Of a stretch of 12,706 nt of DNA, positions 6,788 through 12,706 are shown piece after piece. Position numbers and translations under genes: made by a program. The stretch is taken from NCBI GenBank assembly GCA_027485005.1, contig JAIXRX010000066.1, positions 1 to 12,706 on the forward strand, in the 5' to 3' direction. Source of the stretch: Alphaproteobacteria bacterium (lineage in GTDB: Bacteria > Pseudomonadota > Alphaproteobacteria > Rickettsiales > JAIXRX01). How positions within the stretch are numbered: the stretch's first letter is position 1; every line of letters starts with the position of its first letter. The notes beneath the pieces are model-generated. The model was not told where the DNA came from and did no database searches. It saw only the letters and a program-made list of their open reading frames with translations.

Positions 6788-8911
6788 ATGAACGCTCCTA
6801 TTGATTTTCATCGTCAAGCATGGATTGCTCGCGCCTCCCTTGCGGTGACGCTTGCCTGTTTCTTATATATTGGCGGTTACCTCATACATCGCGTGATCTT
6901 TACTTTCACCCATGAGCATTACCGCAGCTTTGTTGAAACACTTGCATTTGCCGGCGCCATGACGGTGATTGTTTATAGTAATTTGCTGTATCATGTTTGC
7001 TTGATTGGTCATTATGTGCGTCAAGCTAATTACCGCCCCACTCCGCAGGACGTGTTGGAATCTATTTATGATACAAAAGCACCTGCACTCACCGTACTCG
7101 TCCCATCCTATAAAGAAGAACGACGAGTGATCTGGCAAACTCTTGTATCCGCTGCTTTGTCTGAATACCCTACAAAAAATGTTGTCTTACTGATCGATAA
7201 TCCCCCTCAATCCCGCCAACCAGAAGATATAGCGCTACTGGAATCTGCGCGCGCAATACCCAATGATTTGCAACAGTGGTTTGACGTACCGCGCCAGAAA
7301 ATGCTCGCAGCTCAGGAGCACTTTGCGAATAGCGCATTGATTGATGGTGCTGCTCATCAAGCCATTCTTGCGTCATTATACGACGAATCCGCCGAGTTTT
7401 TGTGGGCTATGGCACGTGACTTTTCACATAGCTACCCGCCGGAATCTCTGCCTTTTGCAGAAAAATTCTTTGTGGAGTCAATTTTGCTTACACAGGCCGC
7501 TTCACATGCTGAGCGTGCAGACGAGCTGCGCCATGGACCGCGCCTTTCTCATCAATTGCTCGCACGCCAGTATGCGCGTTTAGTGGGCTTATTTACCATT
7601 AATTTTTCCAGCTTTGAACGCAAAAAATACGCCAATCTTTCAGATGAATCAAATAAGGCAATGAATCTTAACAGCTACATTATGCTTGTTGGGAAACGCT
7701 GGAAAGAGGTGGCAACAGAAAAAGGGCTTTATTTACTTCCTGCCGCTGAACACGAAGCTGGCTTTGATATCCCTGCAGCCGACTACATCAATACTATCGA
7801 TGCCGACAGCGTGATGACCAACGACTATGCGCTACGTTTGATTCATTTAATGGAGCAACCGCATAATGCACGCATTGCTGTAGCACAGTCGCCCTGTTCT
7901 GCCTATCCTGGCTGCACTAATCCGATTGAGCGCATTGCAGGCGCAGGCATTGACGTTCAGTTTCATACCCATCAAGGCTACACCCACTGGGACGCTAGTT
8001 TCTGGGTGGGAGCCAATGCGATGCTACGCCATGTGGCCCTGGAAGAGATTAAAGAACATCATGTTCAAAATAGCAAAGAAGTTACAATTTACATTCAAGA
8101 TCGCACTGTGATTGAAGATACCGAATCGACGATTGATCTCGTGGCTAAAGGCTGGAAACTCTATAATTATCCCACTCGTATGACCTTTAGTTCAACCCCT
8201 CCTGACTTTGGTTCGCTGATTATTCAGCGGCGTCGTTGGGCGAATGGTGGTTTAATTATTTTACCAAAATTACTGGGCTATCTTAAACGCTCTAAATGGG
8301 ATCTGCGTTTAGCAAAAGAGATGTTTATGCGCATCAACTATCTGGCACTTACCTCTCTATCTTGCGGTGTCATGTTGATGTTATTTTTCTATCCATTTGA
8401 AGACCGGTTAATGACGCCCGGCTTAGTTTATTCGTCACTTCCCATACTCTTTCTTTATGCAAGAGATTTGAAATTAACGGGCTATTTATATAGCGATGTC
8501 TGGCGTATGATGGCTCTCAATCTTATGCTTTTTCCTGTGATTCTTGGTGGCGTTATTAAACAATTCCAACAAATGTTGACGGGGAAGAAAATTCCTTTTG
8601 GCCGTACACCAAAGGTATCAGACCGCACGGCTGCTCCTGCTTTTTATTGCATCCTTGAGTTAGGTTTGGCTGCGAATTTTCTAATGATGTCGGCGCATTA
8701 CGCATTGGCAGACCATTGGGCCCAATTTACGTTTGCTATGATTAATGCGCTTTTATTTCTTTATGCATTGTTTGTATATATTGGCCCCCGCGCTGTGTTT
8801 GATGATATTCTGCTTGGTGTTTCAACAGCTGCTAAACATTTACGGGCAAAATCAAAACGTTTAAAATCCGCACCAGACGACAATGTTCTTGAGGCAACAC
8901 CAACGCCTTAG
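6788..8911 (+). CDS. Membrane-bound family 2 glycosyltransferase (cellulose-synthase-like)
   Basis: From the ATG the product is 707 residues; a TTG at 6767 would add seven. Neither start has a clear ribosome-binding site. Two membrane helices lie at about 15-35 and 50-75. The GT-A domain begins with LTVLVPSYKEERR and a first nucleotide-binding Asp at 137 (LLIDNPP). The DxD motif is IDADS (D338, D340), the catalytic acid is in VIEDTES (E443/D444), and the acceptor-end motif QRRRW is at 480-484. About five C-terminal helices follow, with the cytoplasmic FGRTPK motif between two of them. This D, DxD, ED, QxxRW set is typical of processive GT2 enzymes that make or export polysaccharide from nucleotide sugars. 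About 200 residues separate the first Asp from DxD, far more than usual. It is not clearly OpgH, BcsA or NdvB, and no partner exopolysaccharide genes are adjacent. Product sugar unknown. Confidence 0.9.
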   Translation: MNAPIDFHRQAWIARASLAVTLACFLYIGGYLIHRVIFTFTHEHYRSFVETLAFAGAMTVIVYSNLLYHVCLIGHYVRQANYRPTPQDVLESIYDTKAPALTVLVPSYKEERRVIWQTLVSAALSEYPTKNVVLLIDNPPQSRQPEDIALLESARAIPNDLQQWFDVPRQKMLAAQEHFANSALIDGAAHQAILASLYDESAEFLWAMARDFSHSYPPESLPFAEKFFVESILLTQAASHAERADELRHGPRLSHQLLARQYARLVGLFTINFSSFERKKYANLSDESNKAMNLNSYIMLVGKRWKEVATEKGLYLLPAAEHEAGFDIPAADYINTIDADSVMTNDYALRLIHLMEQPHNARIAVAQSPCSAYPGCTNPIERIAGAGIDVQFHTHQGYTHWDASFWVGANAMLRHVALEEIKEHHVQNSKEVTIYIQDRTVIEDTESTIDLVAKGWKLYNYPTRMTFSSTPPDFGSLIIQRRRWANGGLIILPKLLGYLKRSKWDLRLAKEMFMRINYLALTSLSCGVMLMLFFYPFEDRLMTPGLVYSSLPILFLYARDLKLTGYLYSDVWRMMALNLMLFPVILGGVIKQFQQMLTGKKIPFGRTPKVSDRTAAPAFYCILELGLAANFLMMSAHYALADHWAQFTFAMINALLFLYALFVYIGPRAVFDDILLGVSTAAKHLRAKSKRLKSAPDDNVLEATPTP

Positions 8912-8921
8912 TTTGTTAGGG

Positions 8922-8949
8922 TTGCGATTACTGCTTAGCACGCTAATAT
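8922..8949 (+). promoter_or_regulatory. Candidate greB promoter
   Basis: TTGCGA (8922-8927) and TAATAT (8944-8949) are separated by 16 bases, each matching four of six sigma-70 consensus positions. A 12-base palindrome, TTAGC-AC-GCTAA (8935-8946), overlaps the spacer and the -10. Initiation would fall at or next to the greB ATG. This is a weak match found by eye in a 44-base gap. Confidence 0.35.
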
Positions 8950-8955
8950 TAAAAT

Positions 8956-9516
8956 ATGAGCAAAGCCTTTACCAAAGAAACCAACGCGGATGATGATGAG
9001 CTGGAAGAAGCGGACACGCTGCCAGCCACGCTAAAAAACTACATGACGCCTACGGGCTTTAACACGCTGAAAGAAGAAAAGCGCGTGCTGCAAAATGACG
9101 AGCGCCCCAAAGTGGTAGAAGTTGTAGCATGGGCTGCCAGCAATGGCGACCGCTCGGAAAATGGCGATTATATTTATGGCAAAAAACGTTTGCGAGAAAT
9201 CGACAAGCGCATTCGCTATCTCACCAAGCGCTTAGAAAGCGCCGAGGTGGTGGACCCCGCGCGCCAGCAAGGGCTAGAGCAGGTGTTCTTTGGTGCAACC
9301 GTGTGTTTTGCGCGCGAAGATGGCAGCGAACATACCGTCCAAATTGTGGGCGTGGACGAAGCGGATATTAATGTGGGCAAAATCAGCTGGATTTCTCCTG
9401 TAGCTAAAGCGCTGATGAAAGCGCGCGAGGGCGACAGCGTGACCCTGCGATCACCTGCTGGCGTAGAAACGCTGCAAGTGATTTCGGTTGAATATATTAT
9501 TCCGTCTTCAACCTAA
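8956..9516 (+). CDS. greB: Transcription elongation factor GreB
   Basis: The product is 186 residues. It stimulates cleavage of backtracked RNA in RNA polymerase by inserting a coiled coil through the secondary channel. The antiparallel coiled-coil domain spans about 31-100 and carries the tip motif NGDRSENGDY, with the two acidic Mg2+-coordinating residues D65 and E68. The following DYIYGKKRLREIDKRIR segment is the hallmark that separates GreB from GreA. The C-terminal FKBP-like domain covers about 105-183. A 25-residue acidic extension (ADDDELEEAD) precedes the usual start and appears genuine, because no other ATG lies before the coiled coil except M30. There is no ribosome-binding site, and the nearest promoter-like elements would start RNA at the ATG itself. 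The stop overlaps the convergent recF stop by 4 bases. Confidence 0.96.
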   Translation: MSKAFTKETNADDDELEEADTLPATLKNYMTPTGFNTLKEEKRVLQNDERPKVVEVVAWAASNGDRSENGDYIYGKKRLREIDKRIRYLTKRLESAEVVDPARQQGLEQVFFGATVCFAREDGSEHTVQIVGVDEADINVGKISWISPVAKALMKAREGDSVTLRSPAGVETLQVISVEYIIPSST

Positions 9517-10706
9517 AAAGGCCTAACGCTTCCATTCTCAACATGGAAGAATGCAGCTTGGCCATTCAAATAAGAAAATTGAGCCGCGTCAGTTCCAGTT
9601 AGCCATACTTGGCATCCGATTTTCATCAACGCATCAAATAATGCTGCACGCCGTTTGCCGTCCAAATGCGCCACCACCTCGTCAAGCAACAAAATCGGCG
9701 CACGACCAGTAAGCATACGGCAAGCAAAGGCTTGCGCGAGAATAACTGCAAGTAATAAAGCTTTTTGTTCTCCCGTAGAACACTGCGCAGATTCCATCTG
9801 TTTAGCAGGGTGCCAGACTTCCCATTGCGCGCGATGAGGGCCACTTTGCGTGCGTCCAGATAATCCATCTTCACGACGCTGCACGCGCCACATATCGCGC
9901 AATAACTGCTCCACATCCAAGGCGGATACACCGTCTTGCAATGCGTCTTCTGCTACGCCATGCAGCACCATGTGTGCATGAGGAAATTCTTGTGCAGCCT
10001 CTGGCATGGCTTGCTGAATCCGCGCTAAAGATTCAATACGTGCAGCAGCAATCGCGACTGCTTTCTCTGCCATCGTGTGCTCTAATGCGCTGCACCAAGC
10101 ATCTTCCATGCGCCCTTGTTTAAGCAATCGATTACGCTCACTCATACTGGTCTCATAGGCCAATACGCGTGAGGCATGGGTGGATTCAAAACCATACACT
10201 AAGCGGTCTAAAAATCTGCGGCGGGCGCTATTGCCTTCATATAAAAGCTGATCAAGTTGGGGCGTCAGCCAAAGTGCACTGAGATACGGCGCTAAATCAC
10301 CCTGACCGCGCACACGTTTACCATCAATCATCACTACGCGTTTATCTTCTTGCGCTTGTGCATCTCGGCCAGTGCTGAGCATCACCTCGCCCATATGAGT
10401 TTGCACGACGGATGCAATTGCCCACACTCCCGTGGAGATACCATGGGCCTGCGCGTCTATTTCTGCGACCCGCGCGTGACGAATACCTTTGCCAGGCGTC
10501 AATAAGGAAACAGCTTCAAGGATATTGGTTTTACCAGCACCATTCGTACCAATCAATGCCACAGCCCCCGCTGCTGGAAGGGTCAATCGTAATTGCTGAT
10601 AATTACGAAAGCGCGTAAGAGACAACGAAAGCACTGCGCTTTGTGGCACAGTGCTTTGCATAGTTTGTTTAGACTCAATGAGTTGCAGTGATGCGAGCGC
10701 TGTCAT
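9513..10706 (-). CDS. recF: DNA replication and repair protein RecF
   Basis: The product is 397 residues. RecF is an ABC/SMC-type ATPase that acts with RecO and RecR to load RecA at single-strand gaps and stalled forks. Visible motifs are the N-terminal RFRNYQQL segment, Walker A GTNGAGKTN (about 53-61), the ABC signature STGEQKALLLA and the Walker B with D-loop ILLLDEVVAHLD. Length is normal for the family. The ATG at 10706 overlaps the dnaN TGA by one base (TGATG), which indicates translational coupling; a GTG one codon earlier and an ATG at 10661 are alternatives. Family members usually begin close to the 'L-T-x-F-R-N-Y' strand, so the first 25 or so residues here are an extension if 10706 is used. 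No ribosome-binding site is seen at either start. Confidence 0.97.
   Translation of the reverse strand: MTALASLQLIESKQTMQSTVPQSAVLSLSLTRFRNYQQLRLTLPAAGAVALIGTNGAGKTNILEAVSLLTPGKGIRHARVAEIDAQAHGISTGVWAIASVVQTHMGEVMLSTGRDAQAQEDKRVVMIDGKRVRGQGDLAPYLSALWLTPQLDQLLYEGNSARRRFLDRLVYGFESTHASRVLAYETSMSERNRLLKQGRMEDAWCSALEHTMAEKAVAIAAARIESLARIQQAMPEAAQEFPHAHMVLHGVAEDALQDGVSALDVEQLLRDMWRVQRREDGLSGRTQSGPHRAQWEVWHPAKQMESAQCSTGEQKALLLAVILAQAFACRMLTGRAPILLLDEVVAHLDGKRRAALFDALMKIGCQVWLTGTDAAQFSYLNGQAAFFHVENGSVRPF
9529..9549. repeat. Inverted repeat at the greB/recF convergent 3' ends
   Basis: CTTCCAT and ATGGAAG are perfect 7-base arms around a 7-base loop, inside the last codons of recF and 12 bases past the greB stop. 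It could fold in either transcript. Neither side has a T-run directly after the stem; on the recF strand a TTTTT follows 9 bases later. It may be a weak or Rho-assisted end for greB RNA, or simply coding sequence. Confidence 0.4.
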
Positions 10707-11869
10707 CACACGCGCATTGGCATGATCACATAAAGTGCGCCAACATCCGCTGTATCACGCACCAGCGCTGGAGAGGTGGATTCCGCCAATACAAATTGTG
10801 CGGTGTCGCCTTCAATTTGCGCCAGCATTTCAAGCAAATAACGGGCATTAAAACCCGTGTCAAATGCGTCCGCACTGTATTGTACGTCCAGCTCTTCACT
10901 TGCGGTGCCGTGCTCGGCAGAGCTGGAAGAAAGGGTGAGTTTGCCGCTTTCAAGCGCGAGTTTAATACCGCGAGATTTCTCTGATGCAATCACCGATACA
11001 CGATCAACGGCGCTAGAAAGAGCGGCGGTGTCTACTTCCATGACTTTATCATTACCTTGTGGAATCACACGTTCGTAATCTGGGAAATTACCATCAATTA
11101 ATTTAGAAAGCAAAATAGCCGAACCGCACACGAATTTAATTTTCGCGTCTGACAAAGAAATTTGCACTTGTTGCGCGCCTTCGTCCAATAATTTGCGAAG
11201 TTCGGTCACTGTTTTGCGTGGCACAATCACGCCCGGCATACCAGCGGCACCCGCTGGTTGCGCCACCTCAATACGCGCCAAGCGGTGACCATCAGTAGCA
11301 ACCGCGCGCAGCACGTCTGCACCGTTGCTTTTGGCAGAATGCAGATAAATACCGTTCAAATAATAGCGCGTTTCTTCCATGGAAATCGCAAAGCGTGTTT
11401 TATCGAATAGTGCTTTGAGATCTTCTGATTTCAGCGTGAAATTAAATGGCAACTCGCCTTCCGCAAGCAGTGGAAAATCCTCGACTGCAAGGGTAGCGAC
11501 GGCAAAGTTAGATTGACCTGCGCGAATGCTGATTTTGGTAGCGTCTGCAGTTTTGGAAAGCTCCACCGTGCTTTCTGGCAATTTACGCACAATATCATAC
11601 AGCATATGAGCGGGCACAGTGATGGCACCAGCTGTTGCCACTTTTGCATTCACACGGTCAGACACGGCAATATCCATATCGGTGGCGGTGAGTTGCAGCG
11701 CGTCACCTTCGGCTTCCAGCTTCACGTTAGCGAGGATAGGAATCGTGCCACGGCGCTCAACCACAGACTGCACATGTGAAAGCGCTTTGAGCAATGCTGC
11801 GCGATCAAGCGAAACTTTGATTGCCGAAGAAACGGTAGAGGGAGCTGACTGAACTGCTGCTTGCGCCAT
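10706..11869 (-). CDS. dnaN: DNA polymerase III beta subunit (sliding clamp)
   Basis: The product is 387 residues. DnaN forms the dimeric ring that tethers the replicative polymerase to DNA and recruits repair factors. The first domain begins IKVSLDRAALLKALSHVQ and VVERRGTIPILANVKLEA; the middle domain contains TRYYLNGIYLH and VATDGHRLARIEV; the third contains LIDGNFPDYERVIP and the C-terminus YVIMPMRV. All are conserved clamp motifs, and the terminal MPMR forms part of the peptide-binding pocket region. The ATG at 11869 has GAGTGG 5 bases upstream; a GTG at 11878 is less likely. About 16 residues (Ala, Ser, Val rich) precede the point where E. coli DnaN begins, and no start codon lies within them, so the extension is probably real. 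recF follows with a one-base overlap. A promoter and a DnaA box lie upstream. Confidence 0.98.
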   Translation of the reverse strand: MAQAAVQSAPSTVSSAIKVSLDRAALLKALSHVQSVVERRGTIPILANVKLEAEGDALQLTATDMDIAVSDRVNAKVATAGAITVPAHMLYDIVRKLPESTVELSKTADATKISIRAGQSNFAVATLAVEDFPLLAEGELPFNFTLKSEDLKALFDKTRFAISMEETRYYLNGIYLHSAKSNGADVLRAVATDGHRLARIEVAQPAGAAGMPGVIVPRKTVTELRKLLDEGAQQVQISLSDAKIKFVCGSAILLSKLIDGNFPDYERVIPQGNDKVMEVDTAALSSAVDRVSVIASEKSRGIKLALESGKLTLSSSSAEHGTASEELDVQYSADAFDTGFNARYLLEMLAQIEGDTAQFVLAESTSPALVRDTADVGALYVIMPMRV

Positions 11870-11919
11870 AAAAACCACTCGAAAAAGAAGGTAAAACGAT
11901 AAAAATCTTTAATATAAAA

Positions 11920-11947
11920 GTTATAAAGCGCTGGCAGAATATGTAAA
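11920..11947 (-). promoter_or_regulatory. Predicted sigma-70-type dnaN promoter
   Basis: On the minus strand TTTACA (11947-11942) is followed after 16 bases by TATAAC (11925-11920), each one mismatch from the sigma-70 consensus. It would give a leader of roughly 45 bases for dnaN and lies between the DnaA box and the gene. Read by eye; no start site is known. Confidence 0.55.
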
Positions 11948-11984
11948 CAAAAATTGAGATTTTTTAGCCACCAAAGCACCTCCC

Positions 11985-11993
11985 TGTGGATAA
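11985..11993 (-). promoter_or_regulatory. dnaN: Perfect DnaA box upstream of dnaN
   Basis: The minus-strand sequence TTATCCACA matches the high-affinity DnaA consensus at all nine positions. It is about 38 bases upstream of the predicted dnaN -35 element. DnaA bound here could adjust dnaN transcription. I saw no second box nearby, and dnaA itself is not in the window, so this looks like a regulatory site, not an origin. Confidence 0.6.
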
Positions 11994-12005
11994 CTTTGGA
12001 ACAAC

Positions 12006-12039
12006 AAAAAAGCCAACCAAAAAGATGGCTGGCTCTTTT
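12006..12039 (-). terminator. Intrinsic terminator after the 148-residue protein gene
   Basis: On the minus strand AGCCAGCC and GGTTGGCT form an 8-base stem (one G-U pair) around an 8-base loop. An outer run of A-U pairs extends the stem, and a T-run follows. It begins 10 bases after the stop codon at 12049 and separates that gene from dnaN. The mirror sequence also ends in a T-rich run, so it could work in both directions. Confidence 0.8.
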
Positions 12040-12048
12040 GTTTTTCTC

Positions 12049-12495
12049 TCATGAACTGATTCTGAGGGAAAAAATTATCTCTCGTTCATCCCGCTTTATC
12101 ATGAGAGACGAAAGAAAATCTTCCGTTATAGCTTGTTTCCCACCCTTTTCACGGATGTATGGAGTGCCATCAAAAGTAATAAATGCTTCAATGGCGCCAG
12201 AGTTTTTACCATCTTCGCTGGTAAAAAATGCCTCAGCATATTGTCTGTAAAATATATTGAGGCAGCCACCATTTAAGCTAGAAACACAATGGTATTTCTT
12301 TGTGCTTCCTCCTTCTGTGATGACCAGAGAATATTGGCCTTCACCTAATTTTTTGATGAAGGTCTCCGCTCTGCCAGCAATGCTACGACTATGCTTTACC
12401 GCAGCGTTAGCTTCGCTTACCCATGAGGGCATGCAAAACCAATAAAACGCTAGTGCAACTCCCGCTGCACATAGCAACAACATGATTGGATGCAT
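12049..12495 (-). CDS. Hypothetical membrane-anchored or exported protein
   Basis: I do not recognise this 148-residue protein. It begins with a hydrophobic stretch (MLLLCAAGVALAFYWFC, 5-21) that is either a signal anchor or an uncleaved signal peptide, followed by an alpha-helical region (about 28-50) and a mixed beta-rich remainder with two cysteines (about 70-80) that could form a disulfide. The helix-then-beta layout recalls pilin-like proteins, but there is no prepilin cleavage site and no Glu at the usual place, so that is not claimed. The ATG at 12495 has only a weak AAGA ribosome-binding stretch; an ATG at 12483 would still keep most of the hydrophobic segment. It is followed at once by a strong terminator. 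The upstream partial gene lies 48 bases away on the same strand, so the two may share an operon. Confidence 0.75.
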   Translation of the reverse strand: MHPIMLLLCAAGVALAFYWFCMPSWVSEANAAVKHSRSIAGRAETFIKKLGEGQYSLVITEGGSTKKYHCVSSLNGGCLNIFYRQYAEAFFTSEDGKNSGAIEAFITFDGTPYIREKGGKQAITEDFLSSLMIKRDEREIIFSLRISS

Positions 12496-12509
12496 ATTCT
12501 TGTGATTTA

Positions 12510-12533
12510 GGGGGAAGGCTTTACGCCTCCCCC
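12510..12533. repeat. GC-rich hairpin between the two hypothetical genes
   Basis: GGGGGAAGGC (12510-12519) and GCCTCCCCC (12525-12533) pair over nine bases with one bulged base and a 5-base loop. On the minus strand it lies just after the upstream gene's stop and 15 bases before the next ATG. It lacks a following T-run, so it is not a standard intrinsic terminator. It may protect the upstream message's 3' end or limit read-through. Confidence 0.6.
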
Positions 12534-12543
12534 AATGGAATCA

Positions 12544-12706
12544 TTATTCTATTTTTTGGAATTTTATTTGTACTCCCCCCGCTGTTAGCGTGAGAGAATT
12601 CATAAAACTCTCATAGCTTTTTGTATCTGCTAATTGCAGATAGGTTCCAACCTTTGTGTCCCACTCAAAATAAGCGGTCACATGGCTTGGGGCAAGGTTA
12701 TCTTCC
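12544..12706 (-). CDS. Hypothetical protein, C-terminal fragment (5' end beyond window)
   Basis: An open frame runs from the right edge to a TAA at 12546-12544 and gives 53 residues; a TGA follows directly, making a double stop. Its beginning lies outside the window. The visible part includes HVTAYFEWDTKVGTYLQL and ends in VQIKFQKIE. I do not recognise a family. Strand, spacing to the next gene and the intergenic hairpin right after its stop support it as a real gene end, but 53 residues are too few to be certain. Confidence 0.55.
   Translation of the reverse strand, partial: EDNLAPSHVTAYFEWDTKVGTYLQLADTKSYESFMNSLTLTAGGVQIKFQKIE

Noticed and set aside
6788..8911. Assignment of the glycosyltransferase as OpgH/MdoH, BcsA or a cyclic glucan synthase
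   Set aside because: The D, DxD, ED, QxxRW set is common to all processive GT2 enzymes. No PilZ domain, no partner opgG or bcsB gene and the long insertion make a specific name unsafe.
11879..12048. Replication origin upstream of dnaN
   Set aside because: Only one DnaA box was seen, with no AT-rich 13-mer cluster or repeated boxes, and dnaA is not present. A regulatory site explains it better.
12049..12495. Type IV pilin or pseudopilin identity for the 148-residue protein
   Set aside because: The helix-then-beta layout is similar, but there is no G|F-type prepilin cleavage site, no conserved Glu5 and no charged leader.
1..12706. CRISPR arrays, tRNA or rRNA genes, insertion sequences, phage genes
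   Set aside because: No regularly spaced repeats, cloverleaf sequences, transposase motifs or terminal inverted repeats were seen on either strand; intergenic space is too short for most of these.

Overview
The window is bacterial chromosome with no sign of mobile DNA. It most resembles an alphaproteobacterium of moderate GC content: the DnaN C-terminus (MPMRV), the RecF Walker A context (GTNGAGKTN) and the dnaN-recF order fit that class. The placement is inference from protein features, not from a marker gene. Coding density is very high: the longest non-coding stretches are about 180 and 170 bases, and neighbouring genes often overlap by a few bases. No tRNA, rRNA, CRISPR array, insertion sequence or prophage was seen.

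Region 1 (about 1-6617, all minus strand) reads, in transcription order: an OmpR-type response regulator, its HAMP-containing sensor histidine kinase, an FAD/NAD-binding oxidoreductase (COG2907-like), a DUF1365 protein, a SAM-dependent methyltransferase of the cyclopropane-fatty-acid-synthase (CFA) family, a secreted chalcone-isomerase-like protein, and a MelB/GPH-type MFS transporter that runs off the left edge. The last five form a known conserved neighbourhood linked to modification of unsaturated acyl chains on membrane phospholipids; in other proteobacteria it often lies near sigma-E/ChrR or photolyase genes, and related enzymes take part in furan fatty acid synthesis. Here no sigma/anti-sigma pair is visible, and a two-component system sits directly upstream. 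The CFA-family enzyme lacks two of the five bicarbonate-site residues of E. coli Cfa (Cys to Ala, His to Gln), which argues for a reaction other than plain cyclopropanation.

Region 2 (about 6618-9516) begins with a divergent intergenic region holding a compact four-run G-quadruplex motif on the strand that would be the response-regulator leader. It is followed on the plus strand by a membrane-bound family 2 glycosyltransferase, with an unusually long insertion between its nucleotide-binding aspartates, and then greB, which may be leaderless.

Region 3 (about 9513-12706, minus strand) carries dnaN and recF with overlapping stop and start; recF converges on greB with a 4-base overlap. Upstream of dnaN are a sigma-70-like promoter, a perfect DnaA box (TTATCCACA on the minus strand) and a strong intrinsic terminator that insulates dnaN from two unrecognised genes at the right edge, one of them cut by the window end.
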